In this document: positions 19,353 through 27,582 of the stretch, one piece after another | Position numbering within the stretch: the stretch's first letter is position 1 | Layout of the letters: each line of letters opens with the position of its first letter | Origin: an uncultured Pelagibacteraceae bacterium | Lineage (GTDB): Bacteria > Pseudomonadota > Alphaproteobacteria > Pelagibacterales > Pelagibacteraceae | Direction: 5' to 3' | Assembly: GCA_902586125.1 (NCBI GenBank) | Contig: CACIGI010000004.1 | Location: 1 to 64,000 of the forward strand | Length of the DNA stretch: 64,000 bases | Program-made: the position numbers and the translations under genes | The notes under the pieces: generated by a model | What the model saw: only the letters and a program-made list of their open reading frames with translations | Told to the model about the DNA's origin: nothing | The model's database searches: none

Positions 19353-20476
19353 TGAGTGATGATATTAAAAAAGGTTTACTAGGAATAGTTGTTGATGAAA
19401 CAGAAGTTTCTAAAGTTATGCCCGAAATTAACTCTCTAACATATAGAGGTTATGCAGCCCAAGATTTATGTGAATATTGTAAATTTGAAGAAGTGGCTTA
19501 TCTAATTTTAAATAAGGATTTACCAAACACAATACAACTTAGAAAATTTGAAAAAGAGGAAAAAAATAACAGAGATTTGTCCAAAGATCTTTATTCAATC
19601 ATTAAAAAAATGCCAAAAAAATCTCATCCAATGGATGTTGCGAGAACAGCAGTAAGCATAATGGGGCTTGAAGACAAAGAGACTACTGACTCCTCAGAAG
19701 AAGCTAATATGAGAAAGGCTACAAGAATTTTGGCAAAAACCCCAACTGCATTAGCTGCTTTTTACAGAATAAGAAAAGGTAAAAATATCATTAAACCTAA
19801 GAAAAATCTAAATATAGCGGAGAATTTTTTCTATATGTGCTTTGGGAAAGTTCCACAAAAAGAAATTGTAAAAGCATTTGATGTATCTTTAATTTTATAT
19901 GCTGAACATAGCTTTAATGTTTCAACATTCACAGCGAGAACTATCACTAGTAGCTTATCGGATATTCATGGAGCAATAACTGGAGCAATAGCTAGTTTAA
20001 AGGGCCCTCTTCATGGTGGTGCAAATGAAGAAGTAATGCATATGATGAATAAAATTAAATCTCCAAATAATGCTCTAAAGTGGATAAATAATGCTTTAGA
20101 TAAAAAAGAGGTAGTGATGGGTTTTGGGCATAGAGTTTATAAATCAGGGGACTCAAGAGTACCAACCATGAGAAAATATTTTGCTAAAGTTGCAAAAATA
20201 AAAAAGGACAAAAAATTTGAAAAAATTTACGATATTGTTGAAAAAGTAATGATTGACAGAAAAAATATTCATCCAAATGTCGATTATCCAACTGGTCCCA
20301 CTTACCATTTAATGGGTTTCGACACTGATTTTTTTACACCAATATTTGTAATTTCAAGAATCACAGGTTGGTCGGCACACATAATGGAGCAACACGCTGC
20401 AAATAAACTTATTAGACCACTAGCGAGCTATAAAGGTAACAAACACAGAAAAGTATTACAATTAAATCAGAGATAA
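19352..20476 (+). CDS. prpC: 2-methylcitrate synthase
   Basis: Citrate-synthase family enzyme of 374 residues condensing propionyl-CoA with oxaloacetate. Catalytic and binding segments are 'HSFNVSTFTARTITSS' near residue 187, 'GPLHGGANEEVM' near 217, 'MGFGHRVYKSGDSR' near 255 and 'FTPIFVISRITGWSAHI' near 330. The short citrate-synthase subtype and the position after prpD and prpB support 2-methylcitrate rather than citrate synthase; bifunctional use cannot be excluded. It is convergent with the FkbM-family gene, with a 4-base gap. Confidence 0.94.
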   Translation: MSDDIKKGLLGIVVDETEVSKVMPEINSLTYRGYAAQDLCEYCKFEEVAYLILNKDLPNTIQLRKFEKEEKNNRDLSKDLYSIIKKMPKKSHPMDVARTAVSIMGLEDKETTDSSEEANMRKATRILAKTPTALAAFYRIRKGKNIIKPKKNLNIAENFFYMCFGKVPQKEIVKAFDVSLILYAEHSFNVSTFTARTITSSLSDIHGAITGAIASLKGPLHGGANEEVMHMMNKIKSPNNALKWINNALDKKEVVMGFGHRVYKSGDSRVPTMRKYFAKVAKIKKDKKFEKIYDIVEKVMIDRKNIHPNVDYPTGPTYHLMGFDTDFFTPIFVISRITGWSAHIMEQHAANKLIRPLASYKGNKHRKVLQLNQR

Positions 20477-20480
20477 ATAT

Positions 20481-21092
20481 CTATTTGCTTGCCAAGATAT
20501 TCTCTTTATCTATTTGCTGAAGTTTGTAGCCGTATGACTTAAGTTTTTCTTCAATTTCTTGTAATTTTTTTCCCTCAATAAAAGTACCATCAAAATGTTT
20601 TGATTCAAAAAGTATTTTGTTTATCTCTATTTTATGAAAATTTATTGAATTCAAAATTTTATATTCTGCACCTTCTACATCTATTTGAAGTTTATCAATT
20701 GATTTAATTGAATATTTTTGAATTAAATCATCAAAAGTAATAAATTCAATTTGAATAGTTTCTATATCATCTTCTTTTATATCAAATCTTTTATTTTTAT
20801 GATTTAGAATATGATTTTTATCAAAAGATCCTATTTGACTCGCCCAATGCTTTCCAAGTTTAGCTATCGACTCTTTTTTCACATAATAAAAAAAATCTTT
20901 TTTAGATTTATCTATTATTGCATTTTTACAAATTGCAATTTTTGAGTCATTTTTGTATTCAGAATCTAATACTTCATAATTATACGGAACAGGCTCAATT
21001 AAAAGTATGTTTCTGTCTTGATATTCATCTATTAGATCTTTTAAATAAAGTCCTGAATGTGCTCCAATAACTACTAGACCAAAGTCCTGCAC
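20481..21092 (-). CDS. FkbM family methyltransferase
   Basis: 203-residue SAM-dependent methyltransferase of the FkbM type, usually found in glycan or secondary-metabolite methylation. Visible parts are 'VVIGAHSGLYLKDLI' (SAM-binding motif I, residues 7-21), 'ILLIEPVPYNYEVL' (29-42), 'ITFDDLIQKYSIKSIDKLQIDVEGAEYKIL' region near 117-146 with the characteristic 'DVEGAE', and 'ILFESKH' near 157. The start is a GTG directly after an in-frame stop, so the protein cannot be longer. It follows nrdB by 6 bases on the same strand with no obvious functional link. Confidence 0.85.
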   Translation of the reverse strand: MQDFGLVVIGAHSGLYLKDLIDEYQDRNILLIEPVPYNYEVLDSEYKNDSKIAICKNAIIDKSKKDFFYYVKKESIAKLGKHWASQIGSFDKNHILNHKNKRFDIKEDDIETIQIEFITFDDLIQKYSIKSIDKLQIDVEGAEYKILNSINFHKIEINKILFESKHFDGTFIEGKKLQEIEEKLKSYGYKLQQIDKENILASK

Positions 21093-21098
21093 TTGATA

Positions 21099-22115
21099 TT
21101 AACTAAATGCTTCTACCCAAGTCCCTTGAGTTGATGCTTTAGAATATTCTGTTGCACGACCTTCAAAAAAGTTCATATGTTCAACAGCATTTAACATTGT
21201 ATCGAGCCATCCTAGAGGATTTTTTTCTACATCATAGATCGGTTCAAGACCTAGTTGAACTAATCTTCTATTTCCAATAAATCTAATGTAATCTTTAACC
21301 TCTTGTGCAGTTAAACCTTCCATCGGACCCATCTCAAAAGCTAAATCAATGAAAGAATCTTCATGCTCAATTATTGTTCTGCATGCTTCATAAAGTTCTT
21401 TCTTTAGTTTTGGTGTCCAAATTTCAGGATTTTCTTTTATAAACTCTTTAAAAATTCTTATCATAGAATTACAATGAAGAGTTTCGTCTCTAACCGACCA
21501 AGTTACTATCTGACCCATACCTTTCATTTTATTGTGTCTTGGAAAATTTAACAGAATTGCAAAACTTGCAAATAACTGGAGTCCTTCTGTAAAAGCACTA
21601 AATACAGCAACAGTTTTAGCAATATCTTCTTTCGAGTTAACATTAAATCCTTGCATGTAATCATATTTATCTTTCATCTCTTTATATTTCATGAAAGCTG
21701 AATATTCTGACTCAGGCATTCCAATTGTATCAAGTAAATGAGAATAAGCTGCTACGTGAACTGTTTCCATAGATGCAAAAGCAGTCATCATCATTAAAAC
21801 TTCTGTTGGCTTAAACACTGTTGTGTAATGTCTTAAGTAACAATTATTTACTTCAACATCTGCTTGAGTAAAGAATCTAAAAATTTGAGTTAAGAGATTT
21901 TTTTCTGGTTGAGACAAGTTTTTTTGCCAGTCTCTTACATCATCTCCAAGAGGGACTTCTTCTGGCAACCAGTGTATTCTTTGTTGAGTTAACCAAGCAT
22001 CATAACACCAAGGATATCTGAATGGTTTGTATACAGGGTTTTCAACTAATAGACCCATCTTTTTAGGTTGAATTATTTCTTTATTTTCTGTCTTAATTTT
22101 ATCTGCTACTGACAT
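21099..22115 (-). CDS. nrdB: ribonucleotide reductase class I, beta subunit
   Basis: Radical-generating subunit (338 residues) of class I RNR. Diiron ligands and the radical tyrosine can be read: 'FTQADVEVNN' (Asp), 'METVHVAAYSHLL' with Glu, His three residues on and Tyr seven on, 'FTEGLQLF' (Glu) and 'RDETLHCNSM' (Glu, His). I place the start at the ATG inside the last codons of nrdA, with GAGGAG eight bases upstream; a GTG three codons earlier lies too close to that site. The 10-base overlap with nrdA implies coupled translation of the two subunits. Confidence 0.96.
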   Translation of the reverse strand: MSVADKIKTENKEIIQPKKMGLLVENPVYKPFRYPWCYDAWLTQQRIHWLPEEVPLGDDVRDWQKNLSQPEKNLLTQIFRFFTQADVEVNNCYLRHYTTVFKPTEVLMMMTAFASMETVHVAAYSHLLDTIGMPESEYSAFMKYKEMKDKYDYMQGFNVNSKEDIAKTVAVFSAFTEGLQLFASFAILLNFPRHNKMKGMGQIVTWSVRDETLHCNSMIRIFKEFIKENPEIWTPKLKKELYEACRTIIEHEDSFIDLAFEMGPMEGLTAQEVKDYIRFIGNRRLVQLGLEPIYDVEKNPLGWLDTMLNAVEHMNFFEGRATEYSKASTQGTWVEAFS

Positions 22116-24046
22116 GATAAACACTCCTCATATTCTAGTTGATCGTTAGTTTGTTGGTTTTTTGATTTATATACATTGGCTGTCACATCAGTCGATTTTG
22201 CGTTGTTGATATTTTCAGCTCTTTGAATTGATTTTGATCTGCAATAGTAAAGGCTTTTAAGACCTTTTTTCCATGCATCAAAATGAATTCTATGTAATTC
22301 TTTTTTATGAACATCAGCTGGTAAAAATAAATTTACCGATTGTGCTTGAGAGATATATTGAGTTCTGTCTCCACTCAGTTCAACAATCCATTTTTGGTTT
22401 AACTCAAAAGCAGTTTTAAAAACATCTTTTTCTAAATCAGTTAAAAAATCTAAATGAGATACTGACCCTTGATTTGTCGTAATTGTTGACCAGGTTTCAT
22501 CATCATTTTTACCATGGCTTTCTAAAATTTCTTCTAGATATCTATTTCTAACATTAAAAGATCCCGATAAAGTTTTATGCGTATAACTATTAGCTGCAAT
22601 TGGTTCAACACCTGGAGAAGCTCCTCCACAAATAATAGAAATAGAAGCTGTTGGCGCTATTGCTGTTTTGTTAGAAAATCTTTCATTAAATCCGTATTCA
22701 GCCGCATCCGGACATGCACCTCGCTCTTCAGCTAATTCTTTTGATGCTTTATTAACTTGTTCATCAATTTGTTTGAATATTTTTTTATTCCAAGATTTAG
22801 CCATTACAGACTCAAGTGGAATTCTATGCTTTTGCAAAAAGGAGTGAAAACCCATAACTCCAAGACCAACACTTCTTTCTCTCTCTGCAGAATATTTCGC
22901 ATCTTTAAATTGATCTGGAGCCTTATTAATAAAGTCTGATAAAACGTTATCTAAAAATCTCATTACATCACTAATCATGTTTGGATCATCTTTCCATTCA
23001 TCATATTTTTCAAGATTTAAGGATGATAAACAACAAACTGCTGTTCTATCTCTTCCATCTTTATCAATACCTGTAGGGAGAGTTATTTCACTACAAAGAT
23101 TAGAAGTTTTTACAGTTAAGTTTGCAAGTTTATGGTGTTGTGGAATTTGTCTATTAACTGTATCAATATAAATAATGTACGGCTCACCAGTTTCAATTCT
23201 AGCTGTTAACAACCTAATCCATAAATTTCTTGCAGATATAGTTTGCTGAATAGATCCATCAGCCGGACTTTTAAGTGCCCACTGATCATCGGTTTCAACA
23301 GCCCGCATGAATGCATCTGAAACTAAAACTCCATGATGTAAATTTAAAGCTTTTCTATTTGGATCACCCCCAGTTGGTCTTCGCATTTCAATAAACTCTT
23401 CTATTTCAGGATGATCAATAGGAAGATAACAAGCTGCTGAACCTCTTCTTAAAGATCCTTGACTGATTGCCATAGTTAAAGAGTCCATAACTTTAATAAA
23501 TGGAATTATCCCAGAAGTTTTTCCGACTTTACCAATCTTTTCTCCAATTGATCTTAAATTACCCCAATAACTTCCTATGCCTCCACCCTTCGCAGCAAGC
23601 CAAACATTTTCACTCCAAAGATCTAAAATACCACCTAGACTATCTGAAGCTTCGTTTAAAAAACATGAAATGGGTAATCCTCTTTTGGTTCCGCCATTCG
23701 ACAAAACTGGAGTTGCAGGCATGAACCAAAGGTTACTAATGTAATTGTAAATTCTTTGAGCGTGTAAATTATCATCAGCATATGTGCTTGCTACTCTTGC
23801 AAACAAGTCTTGATAAGACTCATTGTGACCAAGATATCTATCTTTCAAAGTTGCCTTACCAAAATCAGTTAAGTTTACATCTCGAGAACGATCTATTTTG
23901 ATTATGATACCTTTATCATTCTGAAAAAGTTCAGTTTCATTGTTAAGTGAAAAAAGGTCTGGTCTATTATTTTTTTCTACTTCTTTAACTTGTGGGCTAT
24001 ATTCAGAGACAGCTTTCTTTAGGGCCTGCGATAGAATTTTATTCAT
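22106..24046 (-). CDS. nrdA: ribonucleotide reductase class I, alpha subunit (no ATP-cone)
   Basis: Catalytic subunit reducing ribonucleotides to deoxyribonucleotides. Active-site cysteines are recognisable in 'PISCFLNEASDS', 'NLCSEITLPTG' (thiyl radical Cys and Glu) and 'CCLSSLNLE', and the C-terminal shuttle pair in the terminal 'CLSCQ'. The chain is 646 residues, about 100 shorter than E. coli NrdA, because the N-terminal ATP-cone (overall activity site) is missing; the protein moves directly into the ten-stranded barrel region. NrdB lacks an ATP-cone too. Candidate NrdR boxes lie 33-80 bases upstream of the ATG. Confidence 0.96.
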   Translation of the reverse strand: MNKILSQALKKAVSEYSPQVKEVEKNNRPDLFSLNNETELFQNDKGIIIKIDRSRDVNLTDFGKATLKDRYLGHNESYQDLFARVASTYADDNLHAQRIYNYISNLWFMPATPVLSNGGTKRGLPISCFLNEASDSLGGILDLWSENVWLAAKGGGIGSYWGNLRSIGEKIGKVGKTSGIIPFIKVMDSLTMAISQGSLRRGSAACYLPIDHPEIEEFIEMRRPTGGDPNRKALNLHHGVLVSDAFMRAVETDDQWALKSPADGSIQQTISARNLWIRLLTARIETGEPYIIYIDTVNRQIPQHHKLANLTVKTSNLCSEITLPTGIDKDGRDRTAVCCLSSLNLEKYDEWKDDPNMISDVMRFLDNVLSDFINKAPDQFKDAKYSAERERSVGLGVMGFHSFLQKHRIPLESVMAKSWNKKIFKQIDEQVNKASKELAEERGACPDAAEYGFNERFSNKTAIAPTASISIICGGASPGVEPIAANSYTHKTLSGSFNVRNRYLEEILESHGKNDDETWSTITTNQGSVSHLDFLTDLEKDVFKTAFELNQKWIVELSGDRTQYISQAQSVNLFLPADVHKKELHRIHFDAWKKGLKSLYYCRSKSIQRAENINNAKSTDVTANVYKSKNQQTNDQLEYEECLSCQ

Positions 24047-24078
24047 ATTTTTTATTATATTTTGTTATTAGTACGAAA

Positions 24079-24126
24079 ACAACTATATGTTGTGTGCGTT
24101 TAGCGTTAATACACTATATAAACAAC
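24079..24126 (-). promoter_or_regulatory. candidate tandem NrdR boxes upstream of nrdAB
   Basis: Two AT-rich partial palindromes lie 33-80 bases upstream of the nrdA ATG. The proximal one is ACAAC-TATAT-GTTGT (24079-24093, a perfect inverted repeat). The distal one, ACACTATATAAACAAC (24111-24126), read on the minus strand ends in TATATAGTGT, the right half of the NrdR consensus. The start-to-start distance is 32 bp, three helical turns, which is the spacing known for paired NrdR boxes. The proximal box matches the consensus only partly. Confidence 0.6.
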
Positions 24127-24204
24127 AAATCAACAGAACATTTATAGAACACAAGGAAAAAAAATCAATAAAAAAATTAAAAAAAATGTAAGTAATTAAC
24201 AATA

Positions 24205-25659
24205 ATGTCAGTAAATTTAAAAATCGACCCCTATGGTTTTAGAGAGTATGACGCTCGATGGTTGTACGAAAAAGACATAAATCTCCCAGGCATAACGAAT
24301 CTTGGTAAAGGACTAGGCACACAAATTATAAAACAAACAAATAAAACGAATCCAAAAGTAATTGTTGGTCATGATTATCGATCATATAGTGAAGATATAA
24401 AAGCAGCACTTAAAAAAGGTTTAGTTTCAACAGGTTGCTATGTTGAAGATATAGGTTTGTCTTTGTCTCCGATGGTTTATTTTGCACAATTCCATTTTAA
24501 TTCTGATGCTGTTGCAATGGTAACTGCAAGTCATAACGACAATGGTTGGACGGGTGTAAAAATGGGTATTAGGAAAGGATTAACACATGCACCTGAAGAA
24601 ATGAGAGAATTAAAAGAAATAACATTAAGTGAAAACTTTGTAAACGGACAAGGTCAGGAAAAAAAAATAGAAAATTTTCAAGACATATATAAAAAAAGTT
24701 TAATAGATAACAATAAAATCAAAAAAAAAATTAAAGCAGTAGTAGCATGTGGTAATGGGACTGCGGGAATTTTTGCTCCTGATATTTTGCGTGGAATTGG
24801 TTGTGAAGTAATAGAACTTGATTGTAATTTAGACTGGACCTTCCCTAAATATAATCCTAATCCAGAAGACTTAAAAATGTTACATGCAATTTCTGATGCT
24901 GTTAAAAAAAATAATGCTGATATCGGGTTTGGATTTGATGGTGATGGTGACAGAGTAGGTGTAATTGATGATGAAGGGAATGAAATATTTTCAGATAAAA
25001 TTGGATTATTAATTGCAAGAAGTTTATCAAATAAATATAAAAATTCTATTTTTGTAGTGGATGTTAAGTCAACAGGATTGTATGCGAATGATGAATTATT
25101 AAATTCTAATAAATGTAAAACAATTTATTGGAAAACTGGTCATTCACATATCAAAAGAAAAGTTAACAATGAAAACGCTTTAGCAGGATTTGAAAAAAGT
25201 GGACACTTTTTTTTTAATCAACCTTTGGGTTACGGGTATGATGATGGTATTAATTCAGCGATCCAAATTTGTCATTTATTAGATAATCAGAACAAAAAAA
25301 TGAATGAAATAATTAAAGAAATCCCAAAAACTTTTCAAACACCTACTATGGCTCCTTATTGCAAGGATGAGGAAAAATATGCTTTGGTCGATAAAATTGT
25401 TAAAGATATTGAAAAAATTAAAAAAGAAAAAATTAAAATAGATGACCAAGAAATTGATGAAATTTTAACAGTAAATGGTGTCAGATTTTCATTTAAAGAT
25501 GGCTCATGGGGTTTGATTAGAGCCTCCTCTAATAAGCCTTCTTTAGTGATTGTAACAGAAAGTCCTACGTCTGATGAAAGAAAGTTAAAAATATTTAAAT
25601 TTATAGATTCCTTACTTCAAAAAACAGGCAAAATTGGTGAATACGACCAAAAAATTTAA
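24205..25659 (+). CDS. phosphomannomutase/phosphoglucomutase
   Basis: Alpha-D-phosphohexomutase of the AlgC type, 484 residues, interconverting hexose 1- and 6-phosphates for nucleotide-sugar synthesis. Key sites: 'REYDARW' at the N-terminus, the phosphoserine loop 'TASHNDNGWTG' (around residues 109-119), the metal loop 'GFDGDGDRVG' (around 247-256), the sugar loop 'GFEKSGHFFF' (around 330) and the phosphate-binding 'RASSNKPSLVI' (around 436). Specificity for mannose or glucose cannot be read with certainty. It is divergent from nrdAB and convergent with the charged-helix gene; the two genes abut with no gap. Confidence 0.92.
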   Translation: MSVNLKIDPYGFREYDARWLYEKDINLPGITNLGKGLGTQIIKQTNKTNPKVIVGHDYRSYSEDIKAALKKGLVSTGCYVEDIGLSLSPMVYFAQFHFNSDAVAMVTASHNDNGWTGVKMGIRKGLTHAPEEMRELKEITLSENFVNGQGQEKKIENFQDIYKKSLIDNNKIKKKIKAVVACGNGTAGIFAPDILRGIGCEVIELDCNLDWTFPKYNPNPEDLKMLHAISDAVKKNNADIGFGFDGDGDRVGVIDDEGNEIFSDKIGLLIARSLSNKYKNSIFVVDVKSTGLYANDELLNSNKCKTIYWKTGHSHIKRKVNNENALAGFEKSGHFFFNQPLGYGYDDGINSAIQICHLLDNQNKKMNEIIKEIPKTFQTPTMAPYCKDEEKYALVDKIVKDIEKIKKEKIKIDDQEIDEILTVNGVRFSFKDGSWGLIRASSNKPSLVIVTESPTSDERKLKIFKFIDSLLQKTGKIGEYDQKI

Positions 25660-26730
25660 CTATTCACTCTTTTCTTCAGGTTCATCTTTATCTAATGAGT
25701 TGTCACTATAAAATTTTTTAATTAATTCTTCCTCTTTCTTTTTTTGCTCTAAATCAAATTTTTCCTCCCACTCTTTCAATCTTCTTTCTTCTTCTAGTAT
25801 TCTTTGTTCTTCTTCTAATTTTTGTTTAATTTCTAGTTCTTTTTCCTCTTCTATTCTTTTTTGCTCCTCTTCTTCTTTTCTTAATTTCTCTGTTCTCTCG
25901 TATTCCTCTTTTTGACGTAAAAATCTCTCCTCTTCTTCTGCTTTAATTTTTTCTTCTTTGAGTCTTAACTCTTCCTCTTTAACTCTCTGTTCTGCTTGTT
26001 CTTTTAAAATTTGTCTTTCTATCTCTTTTTGTCTCTCATTTTCGATCTCTTTTAACCTTATTTCTGACTCTTTAAGTTTTTCCTCTTCATATTTTAATCT
26101 TTTCGCAGCTTCTCTTGTTCTTTGTTCTTCATCTAATCTTTTTTGTCTCTCTATCTCATTAAGTCTAATTTGTTCTTGTCTTTCTCTTTCTTTTTCCTCT
26201 CTTAATTGCTGTGATTTAATCTCCTTTTCTTTTAAAGCTTGTTCTTTTGCTTTTATTTTTTCTTCTCGAGCTCTTTGTCTCTCAAGCATTCTTAATCTGA
26301 GTTCTTCCTCTTTGATCTTTCTAGCATCCTCTCTTATTTTTTTAGCTTCCTCATCTTTTATTTTTTGTTGTTCAATAAATATTCTTTTAGCTTCAATTTT
26401 TTTTCTTTTTTCCTCATTTTTTTTAATTTGCTTTTCATTTTCAATAACCAGTCTTCTTTGCTCAAGAATTTGTTTTTTTTCCTCTTTTATTCTCTCTTCT
26501 TTTTCTCTTTGAGCTTGTTTTTTTTGGTTCTCAAGTTCTTTTTTTTCGTTGATAATTCTCTGTCTTGCTGATCTCTCCTTGCTTATTTTTCTTTCTTTTT
26601 GGAGCTTTGTATAAAAATTCTGTAATTTATTTTTACCTTGTTCAATGAAATTAAATGGGTTCATATCAAATTTCCCCTTTTTTCTATCTCGACTATCAGA
26701 TTTATTGTTATCTCTTTTTTTTTGAGCCAT
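25660..26730 (-). CDS. extremely charged long-helix/coiled-coil protein of unknown function
   Basis: A 356-residue protein that from about residue 45 to 340 is almost only Glu, Lys, Arg, Gln, Ile and Leu, with repeated units of the kind 'EEEQKRIEEEKELE' and 'LREEKERERQEQ'. No Pro or Gly occurs in that span, so it should form one very long helix, either a coiled coil or a single stable alpha-helix of the ER/K type. The N-terminus 'MAQKKRDNNKSDSRDRKKGK' is basic. There is no signal peptide or membrane segment. I start it at the ATG at 26730; an in-frame GTG five codons earlier is less likely. The antisense strand has long open frames caused only by the biased composition. No family is recognised. 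Confidence 0.8.
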   Translation of the reverse strand: MAQKKRDNNKSDSRDRKKGKFDMNPFNFIEQGKNKLQNFYTKLQKERKISKERSARQRIINEKKELENQKKQAQREKEERIKEEKKQILEQRRLVIENEKQIKKNEEKRKKIEAKRIFIEQQKIKDEEAKKIREDARKIKEEELRLRMLERQRAREEKIKAKEQALKEKEIKSQQLREEKERERQEQIRLNEIERQKRLDEEQRTREAAKRLKYEEEKLKESEIRLKEIENERQKEIERQILKEQAEQRVKEEELRLKEEKIKAEEEERFLRQKEEYERTEKLRKEEEEQKRIEEEKELEIKQKLEEEQRILEEERRLKEWEEKFDLEQKKKEEELIKKFYSDNSLDKDEPEEKSE

Positions 26731-26835
26731 ATTAAAAGGTAACACTATTTAAATTATTTTAAATATAAACCATGTGTTTAAATTGAGGTTTTTTGATTAT
26801 TTCAATTTTTACGTGCACAATAGGATAATTTTTTT

Positions 26836-26920
26836 TAAAAAAATATTTTGATTCGCAAGGAGAATCGAATAACTTTTAAATATGGGTGGTAGAGGGAGAC
26901 TGAAGCCACCCTTTTTTTTT
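26836..26920 (+). ncRNA. candidate small RNA with intrinsic terminator
   Basis: The 182-base gap between two minus-strand genes contains a plus-strand signal set. A promoter-like TTCAAT (26801-26806), 17-base spacer and GATAAT (26824-26829) would start transcription near 26836. A stem of eight pairs (26847-26854 with 26862-26869, one G-U) closes a 7-nt loop GCAAGGA. GGGTGG (26884-26889) pairs with CCACCC (26906-26911), followed by nine T (26912-26920), a typical intrinsic terminator. No open frame of note lies within. No known RNA family is recognised. On the minus strand the hairpin is not followed by a T run, so it is not a terminator for the gene at 26928. Confidence 0.5.
26884..26920 (+). 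terminator. intrinsic terminator of the candidate small RNA
   Basis: Six-pair GC-rich stem GGGTGG/CCACCC with a 16-nt loop, followed by TTTTTTTTT on the plus strand. It is one of the few GC-rich hairpins in a very AT-rich background. Confidence 0.6.
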
Positions 26921-26927
26921 GATACTT

Positions 26928-27569
26928 CTAATTCTTAATAACTTTATACTCAAAGTTTTGAGTTGTTTCATTTACACTAATCAGTTTAGCACCATTTTTA
27001 ATATGAAATTTATAAGCCATGTCTGTTAAAGGAGACAAAGTAACTAGTCTGTTGAGATGGTTTGATCTTTTTATTTTGTTAAATACCTCTTTGACAATTA
27101 ATTTACCACCCCCCTTTTTTTTAGACCAAACAGTATAAGCAATAGCAATTTTACCTACATTCTGTCCTCTTAAAGTACTTTGTAAGTGAGCGTCTTGACT
27201 CATAATATCTAGCTCCTCAACAGACTTTGGTATTTCATTTGTATAAGCAAAACACATGACGGCATGGATTTCTCCTTTATACTTAACCCCAAAAATTTTT
27301 CTTCCATAACTTCTTCTAAAAGTATTATCAAGTTCTGGTCTCACAGGATCTTCTTTAGTATTACATTCTTTCAACTCAACTAACTCTGCGCCTTTAATCC
27401 AGTCAAAAAAATTACCAATATTTTTACCAATAATTTGTCTATTCTTTCTAATTCTTGCTTTTATTCTTGGCTTAAATTTCCTAGCTTTCTTTGAATAGTT
27501 TTTAATAGAACCATCTTTCAAATATTTAGCTACAAGTTTTTCTTTAACAACTTTAATAATTTCTCTCAT
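26928..27569 (-). CDS. GNAT-like acyltransferase fold protein, function unknown
   Basis: 213 residues. The first 60 are very basic ('KKARKFKPRIKARIRKNRQ'), which suggests nucleic-acid or membrane-surface contact. The rest reads like a divergent GNAT domain: a beta strand 'EIHAVMCFAYTNEIP', a central 'LRGQNVGKIAIAYTVWSKKKGGGKLIVKEVF' region in the place of the acetyl-CoA pyrophosphate loop, and 'SPLTDMAYKFHIKNGAKLI' matching the usual last helix and strand (near 180-198). No catalytic assignment is possible. The N-terminal 'VKEKLVAKYLKDG' resembles 'VKEKLIARYLEKD' in the small protein at 57.7-57.9 kb. It is 13 bases downstream of a TauE-type permease gene. Confidence 0.65.
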   Translation of the reverse strand: MREIIKVVKEKLVAKYLKDGSIKNYSKKARKFKPRIKARIRKNRQIIGKNIGNFFDWIKGAELVELKECNTKEDPVRPELDNTFRRSYGRKIFGVKYKGEIHAVMCFAYTNEIPKSVEELDIMSQDAHLQSTLRGQNVGKIAIAYTVWSKKKGGGKLIVKEVFNKIKRSNHLNRLVTLSPLTDMAYKFHIKNGAKLISVNETTQNFEYKVIKN

Positions 27570-27582
27570 AATTTTAGATTAG

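Noticed and set aside
22116-22124. GTG start of nrdB three codons upstream of the ATG
   Set aside because: GAGGAG would touch this GTG directly, whereas it is eight bases from the ATG at 22115.
25958-26571. Long open frames on the plus strand within the charged-helix gene, coding Ser/Phe/Leu-rich peptides
   Set aside because: They are the mirror of E/K/R-rich codons on the minus strand; composition is low-complexity, and there is no start signal or neighbour support.
26884-26920. Hairpin as terminator of the minus-strand GNAT-like gene
   Set aside because: The T run is on the plus strand; on the minus strand the stem is followed by mixed AT sequence.
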